DNA from: Streptomyces sp. MNU76
Lineage (GTDB): Bacteria > Actinomycetota > Actinomycetes > Streptomycetales > Streptomycetaceae
Reading direction: 5' to 3'
Assembly: GCF_020982545.1 (NCBI RefSeq)
Contig: NZ_JAJKLK010000001.1
Coordinates: 744,001-808,000 of the forward strand
Length of the DNA stretch: 64,000 nt
The position numbers and the translations under genes were made by a program. Shown here piece by piece: positions 47,184 through 55,708 of this stretch. The notes below the pieces were generated by a model. It worked only from the letters and a program-made list of their open reading frames with translations, was not told where the DNA came from and did not search any database. The stretch's first letter is position 1, and the number at the start of each line of letters is the position of its first letter.

Positions 47184-48610
47184 TAGGGCTCCGTTACGTC
47201 TGTCTGTCGGTCCTGTTTGGGGGAACGCTGAAGGTGTGGACGCACATGAAGTGAACCGGGCTCGGGCGACGTTGGCGTTATTCGTCGCTGACGTGTTCGC
47301 GTCGGTGCCGCGCAAGGATCAGCGGGCGAAGGGCGACTGCTACCTGCGGGGACTGATGCTGGACGGACGGCGGAAGTCGATCCAGCCGATGGCGGAACGG
47401 CTGCCCGACGGCAACGAGCAGAACCTGCAGCAGTTCGTGAACCAGTCGACGTGGGATCCGGTGCCGGTGCGGCGGCGGATCGCCCAGCGGATGGTGCCGA
47501 GAATCGGCCCGGAGGCGTGGGCGGTCGATGACGTGTCGTTCCCCAAGGACGGGAAGATGTCGGTGGCGGTCGCGCGCCAGTACTGCGGGGCGCTGGGCAA
47601 GCGGGCCAACTGCCAGGTCGCGGTGAGTGTGCACGCGGTCTCCGACACCGCGTCCTGTCCGCTGCAGTGGCGGCTGTTCGTGCCCGAGGAGTGGGCGGAC
47701 GATGCGGTGCGGCGGCAGAAGACCGGGATACCGCAGGAGGTCGGGCACCGGGAGAAGTGGCGTCTGGCCCTGGACATCCTCGACGAGCTGGCCGGGTGGG
47801 GTCTGGTGCCGCCGGTGCTGGTCGCCGACGCCGGCTACGGGCAGAACGCCGACTTCCGCGACGGTCTGAGCGAGCGGGGCATCGGCTATGTCGTGGCGGT
47901 CCGTTCGGACGTGACGGTCCACCCGCACGACGTGCGGCCCACCGCCCCGGCCTGGTCCGGGAACGGTCGCAGGCCGCAGCCCCGCTACCGGGACAAGCCG
48001 TCCTCGGTGGCAGCGCTGGCTCAGGAGCACGGACGGCAGGCGTTCACCGAGGTGACCTGGCGTGAAGGCTCCCGCGGGCCGATGCACTCACGCTTTCTGG
48101 CGCTGCGGGTGCGGTACCGGGGTGAGGGCCCGCCGTCTGGCCCAAGCCGCCGCCACTGCCGAGCACGGCCACTGGGACGGTGTCCTGCCCGAGGTGACGC
48201 TGCTGGTCGAATGGCCCCAGGACGCCGAAGCACCCACCGACTACTGGCTGTCCAACCTGCCCGCCGACACACCGATCACCGAACTGGTCCGCCTGTCCAA
48301 GATCCGCTGGCGCATCGAGCACGATTACCGGGAACTCAAGCACGGCCTCGGCCTGGACCACTTCGAGGGCCGCTCCTGGAACGGCTGGCACCACCACGTC
48401 ACCCTGGTCACCGCCGCCCACGCCTTCCTCACCGAACAGCGCCTGTCCCCAAAAGCCGATACAGCGGACTCACCCTCTACCAGATCCTCGACGCCATCCA
48501 GGACCTGCTGAACTGCTGGACCGGCACCTGCACCACCTGCCACCGCCCCCTGCCCAGAACATCCACCACCAGCCCAAGCACAAGAGCCAGAGCAACCTAA
48601 CGGAGCCCTA
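47184..48610 (+). mobile_element. IS701-type element
   Basis: 1427 bp with 13-bp inverted ends TAGGGCTCCGTTA/TAACGGAGCCCTA and a 4-bp target duplication CTAG on both sides (47180-47183 and 48611-48614). A 4-bp YTAR-type duplication is characteristic of the IS701 family. Inserted in the 3' end of the IS5-type transposase. Confidence 0.88.
47236..48600 (+). pseudogene. IS701-type transposase, frameshifted twice
   Basis: First frame: QRAKGDCYLRGLMLDGRRKS, AWAVDDVSFPKDGKMSVAVA (first Asp), LVADAGYGQNADFRDGLSER (second Asp). The reading moves to another frame near 48115 (HWDGVLPEVTLLVEWPQDAE, LSKIRWRIEHDYRELKHGLG with the catalytic Glu) and returns near 48450 (YSGLTLYQILDAIQDLL). Start GTG 47236; about 450 codons if repaired. 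Whether the shifts are real or sequencing errors cannot be decided here. With intact ends it could still be moved in trans. Confidence 0.8.
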
Positions 48611-48613
48611 CTA

Positions 48614-49863
48614 GTAGACTGTCGCGGCTAGTTTTTGGGATAGAGGTGGCGCAGTTTGATGCGTGCGTCGTGGGTGGTGAACTGCCAGTTCACCTGACGC
48701 TGGTCGGTGTTGGTGGCGTTCTGCCAGGCTGAGAGTTCGGTGTTGAGGGTGTCGAGGTCGCTGATCCGGCGGTCGAGGCATTGCCGGGTCAGTGCGGAGA
48801 GTTCGATCTCGGCGATGTTGAGCCATGACCCGTGCTTGGGCGTGTGGTGGATCTCGAGGCGTTGGGCCAGGGCGAATGCCTCTTCGGGTTCGAACGCCTC
48901 GTACAACGAGGCGATGTTGTGGGTGTTGAGGTTGTCCATCACCAGCACCACGGTCTCGGCGTCGGGGTAGTCCACGCTCAGTAACTGTTTGACCTGGCCG
49001 GCCCAGTCGATCCGGGTCCGCCGGGACAGTGCCTGAACGCGACGCCACCCGCGCAGGGGTTCGACCCACACGAAGATCGAGGACGTGCCGCAGCGGATGT
49101 ACTCGCTGTCCTGGCGGGCGTCGTGACCAGGGCGGGCCGGGAGTGGGTCGCGGGCATCGCCGAGGAGCTGGTAGGGCTTCTCGTCCATGCACACCACCGG
49201 ACGTGCCGGGTCGTAGGGCCGGGCATAGACGGCCAGCACGTCTTCCATCCGGGCCGCGAACTCCGCGTTCGCCCGGGGTGGGATGGTCCAGCACTTTCTC
49301 AGGTGAGGGCGCAGTTCCGTTTTTTTTTAAGACCCGCCCGATGGTGGAGTGGTCCAGATCGGGGATGTCCTCGGCCAGCGCGACATGTTTCTCCAGCAGC
49401 CGCAGCGACCACCGGGTATGGCCCTGGGGTGGCTGTGAGCACGCCATCGCGATCAGCCGGGCTTCGACCTCGCCGGTCACCGGCGAGGGCACCGGTGGGA
49501 GGTCGCGCTTCTTCCGCGCGATCGTGGCGTGCACATCGCCACCGGTCTCGGCGAAACGCTTGGCGACCAGCCGTAACGTCTCACCGGAGACGCCGAGCCG
49601 GGCCGCGATCACCGCCTTGGGATCCACGTCTCCCACCGAGGTGTCCAGTGCTAGCAGTACACGCGCACGCATGATCATCGAGGCCCCACGAACACCCGTG
49701 GTGGTCACCCGGACCAACTCCTCACGATCCTGCGGTGTCAACCTGACCGGCCGCTTCTTCTGTGAACCCATGACGACAGTCCTGTCCGGCAAAAGGGAAG
49801 GAGGAACCCACCAGACACCAGCCTCCCAACCAGACACGCCACAACTAAGCAGCGACGCACTAC
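48614..49863 (-). mobile_element. IS630-type element 1
   Basis: Imperfect inverted ends: TAGTAGACTGTCGCGGCTAG at the left and, read inward from the right, TAGTAGTGCGTCGCTGCTTA. The ends lie in TA dinucleotides, the IS630 target. The left end starts in the CTAG duplication of the IS701-type element. Confidence 0.8.
48628..49772 (-). CDS. IS630-type transposase 1 (two frames joined at a poly-A slip site)
   Basis: Start ATG 49772 ([20 protein letters not shown]). N-terminal helix-turn-helix part: [33 protein letters not shown]. The frame then changes at a run of about ten A on the coding strand (49319-49328 as T on the plus strand). The second frame gives [36 protein letters not shown] (first Asp), [20 protein letters not shown] (second Asp) and [20 protein letters not shown] (catalytic Glu). 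A long A-run before the DDE half is a known slippage signal in IS630 elements, so this is probably programmed and the element active. Confidence 0.85.
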
Positions 49864-50077
49864 TAGGGCGTGTTTCGGAAGTCCCTTCGTCGCCCGAAGG
49901 GCGGCTCTGCGGCGTCCGGTGCGTGCTCTCGGCGCGCCGGACGAAAGGCCTCGTACTGGGTGTACTTGGCCTTTCGTCCGGTGCGGCGGTGGGGGTACCT
50001 CCCGGTCGAGCGCCAGCCGAGACCGGGGGAGCGTGCCGGGCGTCGCAGAGCAGAAGGGACTTCCGAAACACGCCCTA
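49864..50077. mobile_element. MITE-like element with 25-bp inverted repeats
   Basis: 214 bp with perfect 25-bp inverted ends (TAGGGCGTGTTTCGGAAGTC.../...GACTTCCGAAACACGCCCTA). There is no coding capacity beyond overlapping random frames. The interior has a second long inverted repeat (CGGACGAAAGGCC...GGCCTTTCGTCCG). It is flanked directly by IS630-type elements on both sides. Confidence 0.85.
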
Positions 50078-50085
50078 GTGCCGCG

Positions 50086-50734
50086 TCAGGCAACGTTTGC
50101 CCTGTCGACGACGGCGCGGAGGTGCTGGTCGTTGGCATGCCGGTTTCGCCAGATGATGTAGCGGCGGATCATGCTGCCCTGTTCCTTGTGGTCGGCGTGG
50201 TCGGTGCCGTCGAGGGTGAAATACCGCAGGGCGGTGAACTGGGCCTCGATCCGGTTCAGCCAGGAGCTGTTGGTGGGGGTGTAGGCGATCTCGACGTTGT
50301 TCGCCGCTGCCCAGGTGCCGACGCGCTGACACTTCTTCGTTGTCAGGTGCGGGGAGAAGTTGTCACAGACGATCGCGATACGGACGTCGGGCGGGTAGAG
50401 GCTGCGCAGGTAGCGGCAGAACTCCAGGAACTGCGTGCGTTTCTTGATGGGCTTGATGTGCCCGTAGAGCCTGTTCTTCGTCAGGTCCAGGGCCGCGAAC
50501 AGGTGACGTATTCCGCCGTAGCGGTTGTAGGTCGCCCGGCGCCGCCGGCGTGGCTCGCGAGCGGGGTTTTTGTGCTTGCCTCCGCGTTCGGCCCATTGCC
50601 GTCCGGGGTGGGGCATCAGGTTGAGCGGCCCGAACTCGTCCATGCAGAAGACGGCTTCGGGCTCTCCCTCTTCGGGTATGACCTCGCCGTCGGCGATAGC
50701 GTAGAGGTGTTCGACGCGGGCCTTCTTGGCCGAG
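50086..50734 (-). pseudogene. IS630-type transposase 2, C-terminal half
   Basis: SAKKARVEHLYAIADGEVIP, EAVFCMDEFGPLNLMPHPGR (first Asp), VRIAIVCDNFSPHLTTKKCQ (second Asp) and YTPTNSSWLNRIEAQFTALR (Glu), ending ...DRANVA. It continues the N-terminal half at 53197 (TSRDPDY|SAKKARVE) once element 3 and one TA are removed. Confidence 0.85.
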
Positions 50735-50769
50735 TACTGAGGTTGAACTCGCAGTGGCGGGCCGGTCGA

Positions 50770-51602
50770 TCATCCGGCACTCATGATCAGTCCGGTCTCG
50801 GTGAGGCAGCCGTCGATCAGTTCCGGGCGGTACTGGATCTTCTTGAGCTTGCGCTTCATGACGCGGGCCAGGTGGTCGAGGTTGGCGGCGGCGAAATCGG
50901 CCAGGCCGCGCTTGACCAGCGACCAGATGCCCTCCTGCGGATTGAGCTCAGGAGCGTACGACGGCAACTGGAACACCGTCAGCCACTCCTCGTTCTCCAC
51001 GAAGAACAGCGCGAGCTCGTCGACCAGATGGACGTTGAGATTGTCCCAGACCCAGACCACGGGGGCCTTGAGCTGGTTGTGCGCTACGACGATCAGGTCG
51101 CGGTAGTCCTGCCATCCGAAGCTCTTCGCCTCACCCTTCCGTCCCCGGTACACGCGCAACCGGTAGATCAGACGCGATCGTTCACCGCTCTTGAAGCAGA
51201 CCACGCCCGCCACGGAGACCCGTCCCCGGTTCGAGCCGCGCACCCGTACCACCGGTGTCCGGCCGCGCGGCGCCCACGTGTGCCCCTTCGGCGGCCTCAG
51301 CCCCTGCCCGGCCTCGTCCCCGAAGCAGATGTAGGCGTCCCGGGCCGCCGCGGTGGCTTTACGGTCTCCCACACCTCACTCCGCCACCGCTCGACACTCG
51401 CGTCGTCCCGCTCCAGCGCCCGCCTCGCCGGCACCTGCGCAGACCAGCCGTGCCGCCGCATCAACTTCCACACCCCCTGCACCGTGTACTCCACCAGGAA
51501 CAACCGGATGATCAGCGCACGGATCCGCACCAGCGTCCAGCCCTGATCCTCATCCCAGCCGTGCGCCAGCGTCCCGCGCTCCAACTCCCTGAAGCTTCCC
51601 CT
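50770..51602 (-). pseudogene. IS630-type transposase 3, C-terminal part
   Basis: First stretch KLRELERGTLAHGWDEDQGW, TLVRIRALIIRLFLVEYTVQ, MRRHGWSAQVPARRALERDD (winged-helix part). After a one-base loss near 51372 come ATAAARDAYICFGDEAGQGL (first Asp), VVWVWDNLNVHLVDELALFF (second Asp) and YAPELNPQEGIWSLVKRGLA (Glu), ending IMSAG. The 5' side is cut by the IS3-type element. Confidence 0.8.
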
Positions 51603-51657
51603 TGATCGTGGACACCTGGAGACTGGGATCTTGAGGTTCCAGAGGAAGTAGCACCAG

Positions 51658-51957
51658 GTGGGAAGTAAGTACACGAAGCGGTACACCGAGGAGTTCAAGC
51701 GGGACGCGATCGCGCTCGTCGACTCCTCGGGCAAGACGGTCACTGCCGTGGCCCGGGAACTCGGCATCAGCTCGGAGTCCCTGCGCGGTTGGTACCGCAA
51801 GGCCAAGGCTGACCGTGGCGAGGGCCAGGGCGGCGAGCTGACCAGCGCCGAGCGTGAGGAACTGCGGCGGCTGCGGCGGGAGAACCGCGAACAGCAGCAG
51901 ACGATCGAGATCCTGAAAAAAGCGACCGCCTTCTTCGTGAAGGAGAACGACCGGTGA
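51658..51957 (+). CDS. IS3-type OrfA (helix-turn-helix)
   Basis: 99 residues from GTG 51658. KRYTEEFKRDAIALVDSSGK and VARELGISSESLRGWYRKAK form the DNA-binding helix-turn-helix, followed by a leucine-zipper-like coil (ELRRLRRENREQQQTIEILK). Near the end, CCTGAAAAAAGCG contains A6G, the slippery heptamer used for -1 frameshifting to make the OrfAB transposase. The stop overlaps the orfB start. Confidence 0.9.
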   Translation: MGSKYTKRYTEEFKRDAIALVDSSGKTVTAVARELGISSESLRGWYRKAKADRGEGQGGELTSAEREELRRLRRENREQQQTIEILKKATAFFVKENDR

Positions 51958-52841
51958 GCGAGCTCTACCGGTTCCTCCACACGGAGAAGGCAAACTACCC
52001 GATCACGTTGCTGTGCCGGGTACTGAAGGTCGCTCGCTCCTCCTACTACGCGTGGCGCGAGGGCGAGGCGGCCCGCCAAGCCCGACTGGCCGCCGACGAC
52101 ACGCTCGCCCACGAGATCACCGTGCTGCACATCGCCTCCCGTCGCACCTACGGCGTCCCGCGCATCCATGCCGAGCTGCGGCGTCTGGGGCGGTGGGTGA
52201 ACCGCAAGCGCATCGCCCGCGTCATGCGCGAGCGCGACATCCGCGGCGTCACCCGCCGCAAGCAGCACTCGCTGACCCGGCCCGATGCGAAGGCGAAGCC
52301 GGCCCCGGACCTGATCGGCCGTGACTTCCACGCCGAACGTCCCGGGATCAAGCTGGTCGGCGACATCACCTACCTGCCCACCGCCGAGGGCTGGCTCTAC
52401 CTCGCTTGCTGGCTCGACCTGGCCACCCGCGAGGTCGTCGGCTACGCCATGGCCGACCACCACCGCGCCGAGCTCGTCGTCGACGCTCTCGACATGGCCC
52501 ACGGCCGGGGCGGTCTGGAGCCCGGCTGCGTGATCCACAGTGACCGCGGCAGCGAGTACACCTCCGCCCAATTCCGGGCCCGAATACGAGAGTTGGGGAT
52601 GCGGCAGAGCTGCGGACGCACCGGATCATGCTTCGACAACGCCGCAGCCGAGAGTTTCTGGGCCCTGCTCAAGGAGGAGATCGGCGCCCGGACCTGGCCC
52701 GACCGGGCCACCGCCCGCGCCGAGGTCTTCACCTTCATCGAGACCTTCTACAACCGCCGCCGCCTGCGCAAGCACAAGATCTTCGGCTACCTCACCCCGG
52801 CCGAGACCAGACAGCGGCATCAACACGCCCTCGCGGCATAA
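51954..52841 (+). CDS. IS3-type OrfB (DDE integrase core)
   Basis: 295 residues; GTG 51954 overlaps the orfA stop. The HTH_21 region (RRTYGVPRIHAELRRLGRWV) is followed by the catalytic core with Asp in KLVGDITYLPTAEGWLYLAC, Asp in VIHSDRGSEYTSAQFRARIR and Glu in FDNAAAESFWALLKEEIGAR. C-terminal TFYNRRRLRKHKIFGYLTPA. Complete, so the element may be active. Confidence 0.92.
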   Translation: MSELYRFLHTEKANYPITLLCRVLKVARSSYYAWREGEAARQARLAADDTLAHEITVLHIASRRTYGVPRIHAELRRLGRWVNRKRIARVMRERDIRGVTRRKQHSLTRPDAKAKPAPDLIGRDFHAERPGIKLVGDITYLPTAEGWLYLACWLDLATREVVGYAMADHHRAELVVDALDMAHGRGGLEPGCVIHSDRGSEYTSAQFRARIRELGMRQSCGRTGSCFDNAAAESFWALLKEEIGARTWPDRATARAEVFTFIETFYNRRRLRKHKIFGYLTPAETRQRHQHALAA

Positions 52842-52861
52842 CGATCACGTGTCCGAGATCA

Positions 52862-53127
52862 CGGGGAAACTTCACCCGCACCAGACGCTCCCATTGCGCA
52901 GGACTCAGCAGCTCCACGCACATCGGCCCCTTCGAGCGCAGCGCCTCCGCCCCGCCCTCGCGCCACGCTCTGCGCCACTTCTCCACCTGGCGCTCCCCGA
53001 CCCGAAGCTCACGCGCGATGTCCGCGGTCTTCTCGCCGCCCGCGAACCGCTCCGCGGCCTCCAGCCTCAGCTGCTCGCGAGCTGCCTGCCGCCTGGGCGT
53101 CAGCCCACCACCCTGCGCATACCTCAT
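52862..53127 (-). pseudogene. IS630-type transposase 3, N-terminal part
   Basis: MRYAQGGGLTPRRQAAREQL, RFAGGEKTADIARELRVGER, QVEKWRRAWREGGAEALRSK and SPAQWERLVRVKF: the homeodomain-like N-terminus of an IS630 protein. It is broken at the IS3-type element and continues at 51602. Confidence 0.85.
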
Positions 53128-53196
53128 CCCTCCGGCATACCGCAACGATCACGAAACGTCAGCTCCCCACCCGCCACTGCGAGTTCAACCTCAGTA

Positions 53197-53676
53197 GTCG
53201 GGATCGCGGGAGGTCTTCCAGGTCTTCAGGCGTTGAAAGGAGACGCCTTCCTCGCGGAGCAGGATGCGCAGGCCCTCGTGGCTGATGTCGTCGACCACCC
53301 CCTCGGCGACCAGGAAGTCCGCCAGCTTCGTCAGACTCCAGGCGGAAAACGGCAGGTCGTGCTCGGTCGGCTTGGACTTGGCGATCTTCTTGATCTCGCG
53401 GCGCTCGGGCAGCGTGAACGTCTTCGGGCGCCCGCCCTTGTACTTCGGGTAGAGCGAGTTGAAGCCGTCAGTGTTGAAGTTGTGGATCACATCGCGGACC
53501 CGGTCGGCGCTGGTGAACGTGACCTCGGCGATCTTCGCCACCGGCATACCCTGAGCGGCCAGCAGGACCACCTGGGCCCGCCGCCAGGTCACCACCGACC
53601 CGGTGCCCCTGCGGATGATCCGCAGCAGCCGCCGCCCCTCGTCATCGTCGATCTCACGCACGCGTACTCGCTCTGC
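53197..53676 (-). pseudogene. IS630-type transposase 2, N-terminal half
   Basis: The family usually begins (M/V)AERVRVREIDDDEG, so GTG 53676 is preferred; ATG 53718 would overlap the passenger gene. Helix-turn-helix region: VLLAAQGMPVAKIAEVTFTS, ADRVRDVIHNFNTDGFNSLY; then KGGRPKTFTLPERREIKKIA and GLRILLREEGVSFQRLKTWK. Broken at TA 53195-53196 by element 3. Confidence 0.85.
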
Positions 53677-53695
53677 CACCAAGACAGGGTGCCAG

Positions 53696-54250
53696 TCACG
53701 CGCCGCCAGAACCCTCATTTCCTGCCCCTTGATCGGCAGCGGATGCCGCCCCTGCGACTGTCCATATCGCCATGCCCCATAGGGAGAGCGCAGAAATAAG
53801 GCCCACCACGAGGCGAACGCTCTCGTCCGGGCCGTTCGTGAGCCAGACGGTCATGCCCGTCGCCCCGGAAGCGATCAACAGGGCCGCCGGTATTCGCAGT
53901 CGGGGCTGCTCGAACACCGCCGCCAACGGCAGGAAGTGGAGCCCGACGACAACCGCGATCAGCGGGGGAATGAGCACCGGCACCCCGACGTGACGGCAGA
54001 CTGCGGCGATGGCGATGATCAGCAGCCACTGGAGCCCGTTGATCTGGTTGAACCGCCGACGTCGGTCAACGGGAAACGGTCCCCCTGCCGACGATGGAAG
54101 GAAACGGCGTGCGGCGAGCATCAGCCCCACCATGACGGCACAGCCGACTACGGCCAGGACCTGCTGCATCAACCCGTCGAATGCACTCGAGCCCAGCAGC
54201 CACCAGCCGAGCCCGAACAACGCGAGGAACCCCACCCCTGACTTGAACAT
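53696..54250 (-). CDS. Passenger membrane protein inside IS630-type element 2
   Basis: 184 residues from ATG 54250. About six hydrophobic helices (GFLALFGLGWWLLGSSAFDG, QQVLAVVGCAVMVGLMLAAR, QWLLIIAIAAVCRHVGVPVL, LIPPLIAVVVGLHFLPLAAV, PAALLIASGATGMTVWL, SVRLVVGLISALSLWGMAIW) and almost no soluble part. The layout recalls small DUF-type integral membrane proteins of Streptomyces; no function is known. It lies between the transposase and the right inverted repeat, on the same strand and 19 bp upstream of the transposase start. It therefore seems to be carried by the element and possibly transcribed with it. Confidence 0.75.
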   Translation of the reverse strand: MFKSGVGFLALFGLGWWLLGSSAFDGLMQQVLAVVGCAVMVGLMLAARRFLPSSAGGPFPVDRRRRFNQINGLQWLLIIAIAAVCRHVGVPVLIPPLIAVVVGLHFLPLAAVFEQPRLRIPAALLIASGATGMTVWLTNGPDESVRLVVGLISALSLWGMAIWTVAGAASAADQGAGNEGSGGA

Positions 54251-54412
54251 GATCGAGACCCTAGGCGGAAGAGCAGCCCGCCGGTCCAAGGATTCTCAAC
54301 TTAGCGCGGGCCGTGTTGACCGACGTCCTCAACCGCCGCCGGTGCTGCGGTCGCGCCCCTTCGAGCAAAAGCCGCAGCCGAACAGGGCGAACGTTGCCTG
54401 ATGCGGCACTAG

Positions 54413-54800
54413 CTCGCCCGATGCTCGCCCGAAGTGGGAACCCGCCACGTCCACGGTCCAGCCGCCCAGTTCGGGCGCGGCCCGGCGGGCGCAGAAGGCG
54501 AGAGGGCCTCCGGCTGTGTGCCAGGGGCCCTCTCGCGTATGGCAGTTACTGTCGCGGTGATGGCGACTGGTCGGCGCTGAGCCGCCGAAGAACGTCCGGC
54601 GTATCGACGTCGACTACCTGACCGCCCTAGCTGCGGCACTCGGGTGAACCCGAACGCCCTGCTGTCCCCCACCAGGGTCCGGAGCTACGACCGGTCGCCG
54701 GCCAGCTGGGCAGTGCACATCGAGGACTCCGGAGGCCGCGGGTCGCCTGTCGGGTCGCCGTGACGAATCATTTCGGCAGCGGGCCGTCAGGAGCCCCGTG
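54413..54800. other. Decayed region right of the transposon array, with an XRE-type fragment
   Basis: At 54590-54670 (plus) RRIDVDYLTALAAALG and, one frame over, VNPNALLSPTR recall the end of an Xre helix-turn-helix domain; the rest of that gene is gone. A hairpin GAGAGGGCC...GGCCCTCTC lies at about 54500-54536. Nothing else recognised. Confidence 0.4.
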
Positions 54801-55193
54801 TCAGGGGCGTGCGCCCACCATGCTGGCGCAGAGGTTGATCAGGTCGGGGAGGGGGCAGATTTCCCTGTCGTCGCTGAGGGGCGGCGCGGTGTGCGGCGGC
54901 TCGCTGGGCGCGGGCGGCGCCGGTGCGGGCGGTGCGGGCGGCTTCGTCGCGCCCGGAGGTGTGGGCGTCGGCGCGGGCGGTTCGCCTGGGGTGCTGGTCC
55001 TGGCCGCCGTGTCCGCTGTCGCCCTTGTGGCCATCTTCGTGACGTCGGCCGGGCGGGGAAGCGCGAGATGGGCGCCGGAGGGGGCGCCGTCATTCCCTCG
55101 GGCCGCTGTGTCGGGCGTGGCGTCTGTGCGGTGGTCGGCGGGTGTGCTCGGCTCTGGGTCCTGGGCGTTGCCGTCAGTGCCGGGGAGCGTCAA
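54801..55193 (-). CDS. Pro/Ala/Thr-rich hypothetical protein
   Basis: 130 residues from a TTG start at 55193. Low-complexity (GEPPAPTPTPPGATKPPAP, APPAPSEPPHTAPPLSDDRE) with a short C-terminal segment EICPLPDLINLCASMVGARP that could be a folded or interaction tail. It overlaps the upstream gene by 20 bp in another frame. It may be the second half of one frameshifted protein with 55174-55497. No family recognised. Confidence 0.4.
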   Translation of the reverse strand: MTLPGTDGNAQDPEPSTPADHRTDATPDTAARGNDGAPSGAHLALPRPADVTKMATRATADTAARTSTPGEPPAPTPTPPGATKPPAPPAPAPPAPSEPPHTAPPLSDDREICPLPDLINLCASMVGARP

Positions 55194-55497
55194 CGATGTG
55201 CCAGGCTCGGCGAGGAGTGGTGGCGCTGCCTGGCTGCTGTTGGCGTAGTAGGCCGCAGCGCTCCGCGACGAGGACGGACGTCGCGGCGACGGCGAGGACG
55301 GCCCGGCGCCCGCGCACGAAGCTACGGAGGCGGTCGCCGACGCCCGCGAAGAAGGCGGCCACCGTCCCGCCTATGTAGAGCGCGAGGTGCCGTCTGCGGC
55401 GTACTGGCTCTGGATCCTTCATAGGGGAGGGCGTCAGCGACAACGGTGTCTGTGCGGCGATCTTCGTCGCGGTCAATTCGGCGTGGAGCCGGTTCAT
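55174..55497 (-). CDS. Small hypothetical protein with one membrane helix
   Basis: 107 residues from ATG 55497; the frame is open back to 55629. A basic N-terminal helix (NRLHAELTATKIAAQTPLSL), then RRRRHLALYIGGTVAAFFAG as a membrane segment, and GRRAVLAVAATSVLVAERCG. Located between the mobile-element zone and the polysaccharide genes. No family recognised. Confidence 0.4.
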   Translation of the reverse strand: MNRLHAELTATKIAAQTPLSLTPSPMKDPEPVRRRRHLALYIGGTVAAFFAGVGDRLRSFVRGRRAVLAVAATSVLVAERCGLLRQQQPGSATTPRRAWHIVDAPRH

Positions 55498-55708
55498 GTC
55501 GGATCGGGTCTTCCTCAGCCGGTTGTGTCCCTTCCGGCTGGCTGCCGACCTCCCGCTCGCGGTCCACTTGTAGGAACTGGGCGACGGTGTGCTCACCGCG
55601 GTCCGACTACGTCGAGTGTGCGCTCGCACTGGTGGATCAGCACCGCATCACGAAAGTCCTCCCGATGCCAGTGCGGTGCCGAGTTCGCGCGCGGAGCGGC
55701 GCGGGGTG

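Larger units (their letters stand above)
51603..52861 (+). mobile_element. IS3-type element, inserted in element 3
   Basis: Ends TGATCGTGGACACCTGGAG and (read inward) TGATCTCGGACACGTGATCG, beginning TG and ending CA as in IS3. It holds orfA and orfB and separates the two parts of transposase 3. Confidence 0.8.
50737..53194 (-). mobile_element. IS630-type element 3, inserted in element 2
   Basis: Perfect 25-bp inverted ends (CTGAGGTTGAACTCGCAGTG..., 50737-50761 and 53170-53194) with TA duplications at 50735-50736 and 53195-53196. It carries its own transposase, which is cut by an IS3-type element. Confidence 0.9.
50078..54409 (-). mobile_element. IS630-type element 2 with passenger gene, interrupted
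   Basis: Inverted ends GTGCCGCGTCAGGCAACGTT (left) and, read inward from the right, GTGCCGCATCAGGCAACGTT, continuing to CGCCCTGT with one more mismatch. TA lies at each outer edge (50076-50077, 54410-54411). It contains a transposase split by element 3, plus a membrane-protein gene between the transposase and the right end. Confidence 0.85.

Noticed and set aside
47278..48087. Minus-strand frame opposite the IS701-type transposase
   Set aside because: Antisense shadow; the catalytic motifs are on the plus strand.
49029..50078. 349-residue plus-strand protein crossing IS630-type 1 and the MITE
   Set aside because: It runs antisense through a transposase and across an element boundary.
49870..51546. 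558-residue plus-strand protein
   Set aside because: It spans three different mobile elements in antisense, so it cannot be a real gene.
47180..54412. One composite transposon flanked by CTAG
   Set aside because: The outer ends belong to different families and share no inverted repeat; independent nested insertions explain the structure better.
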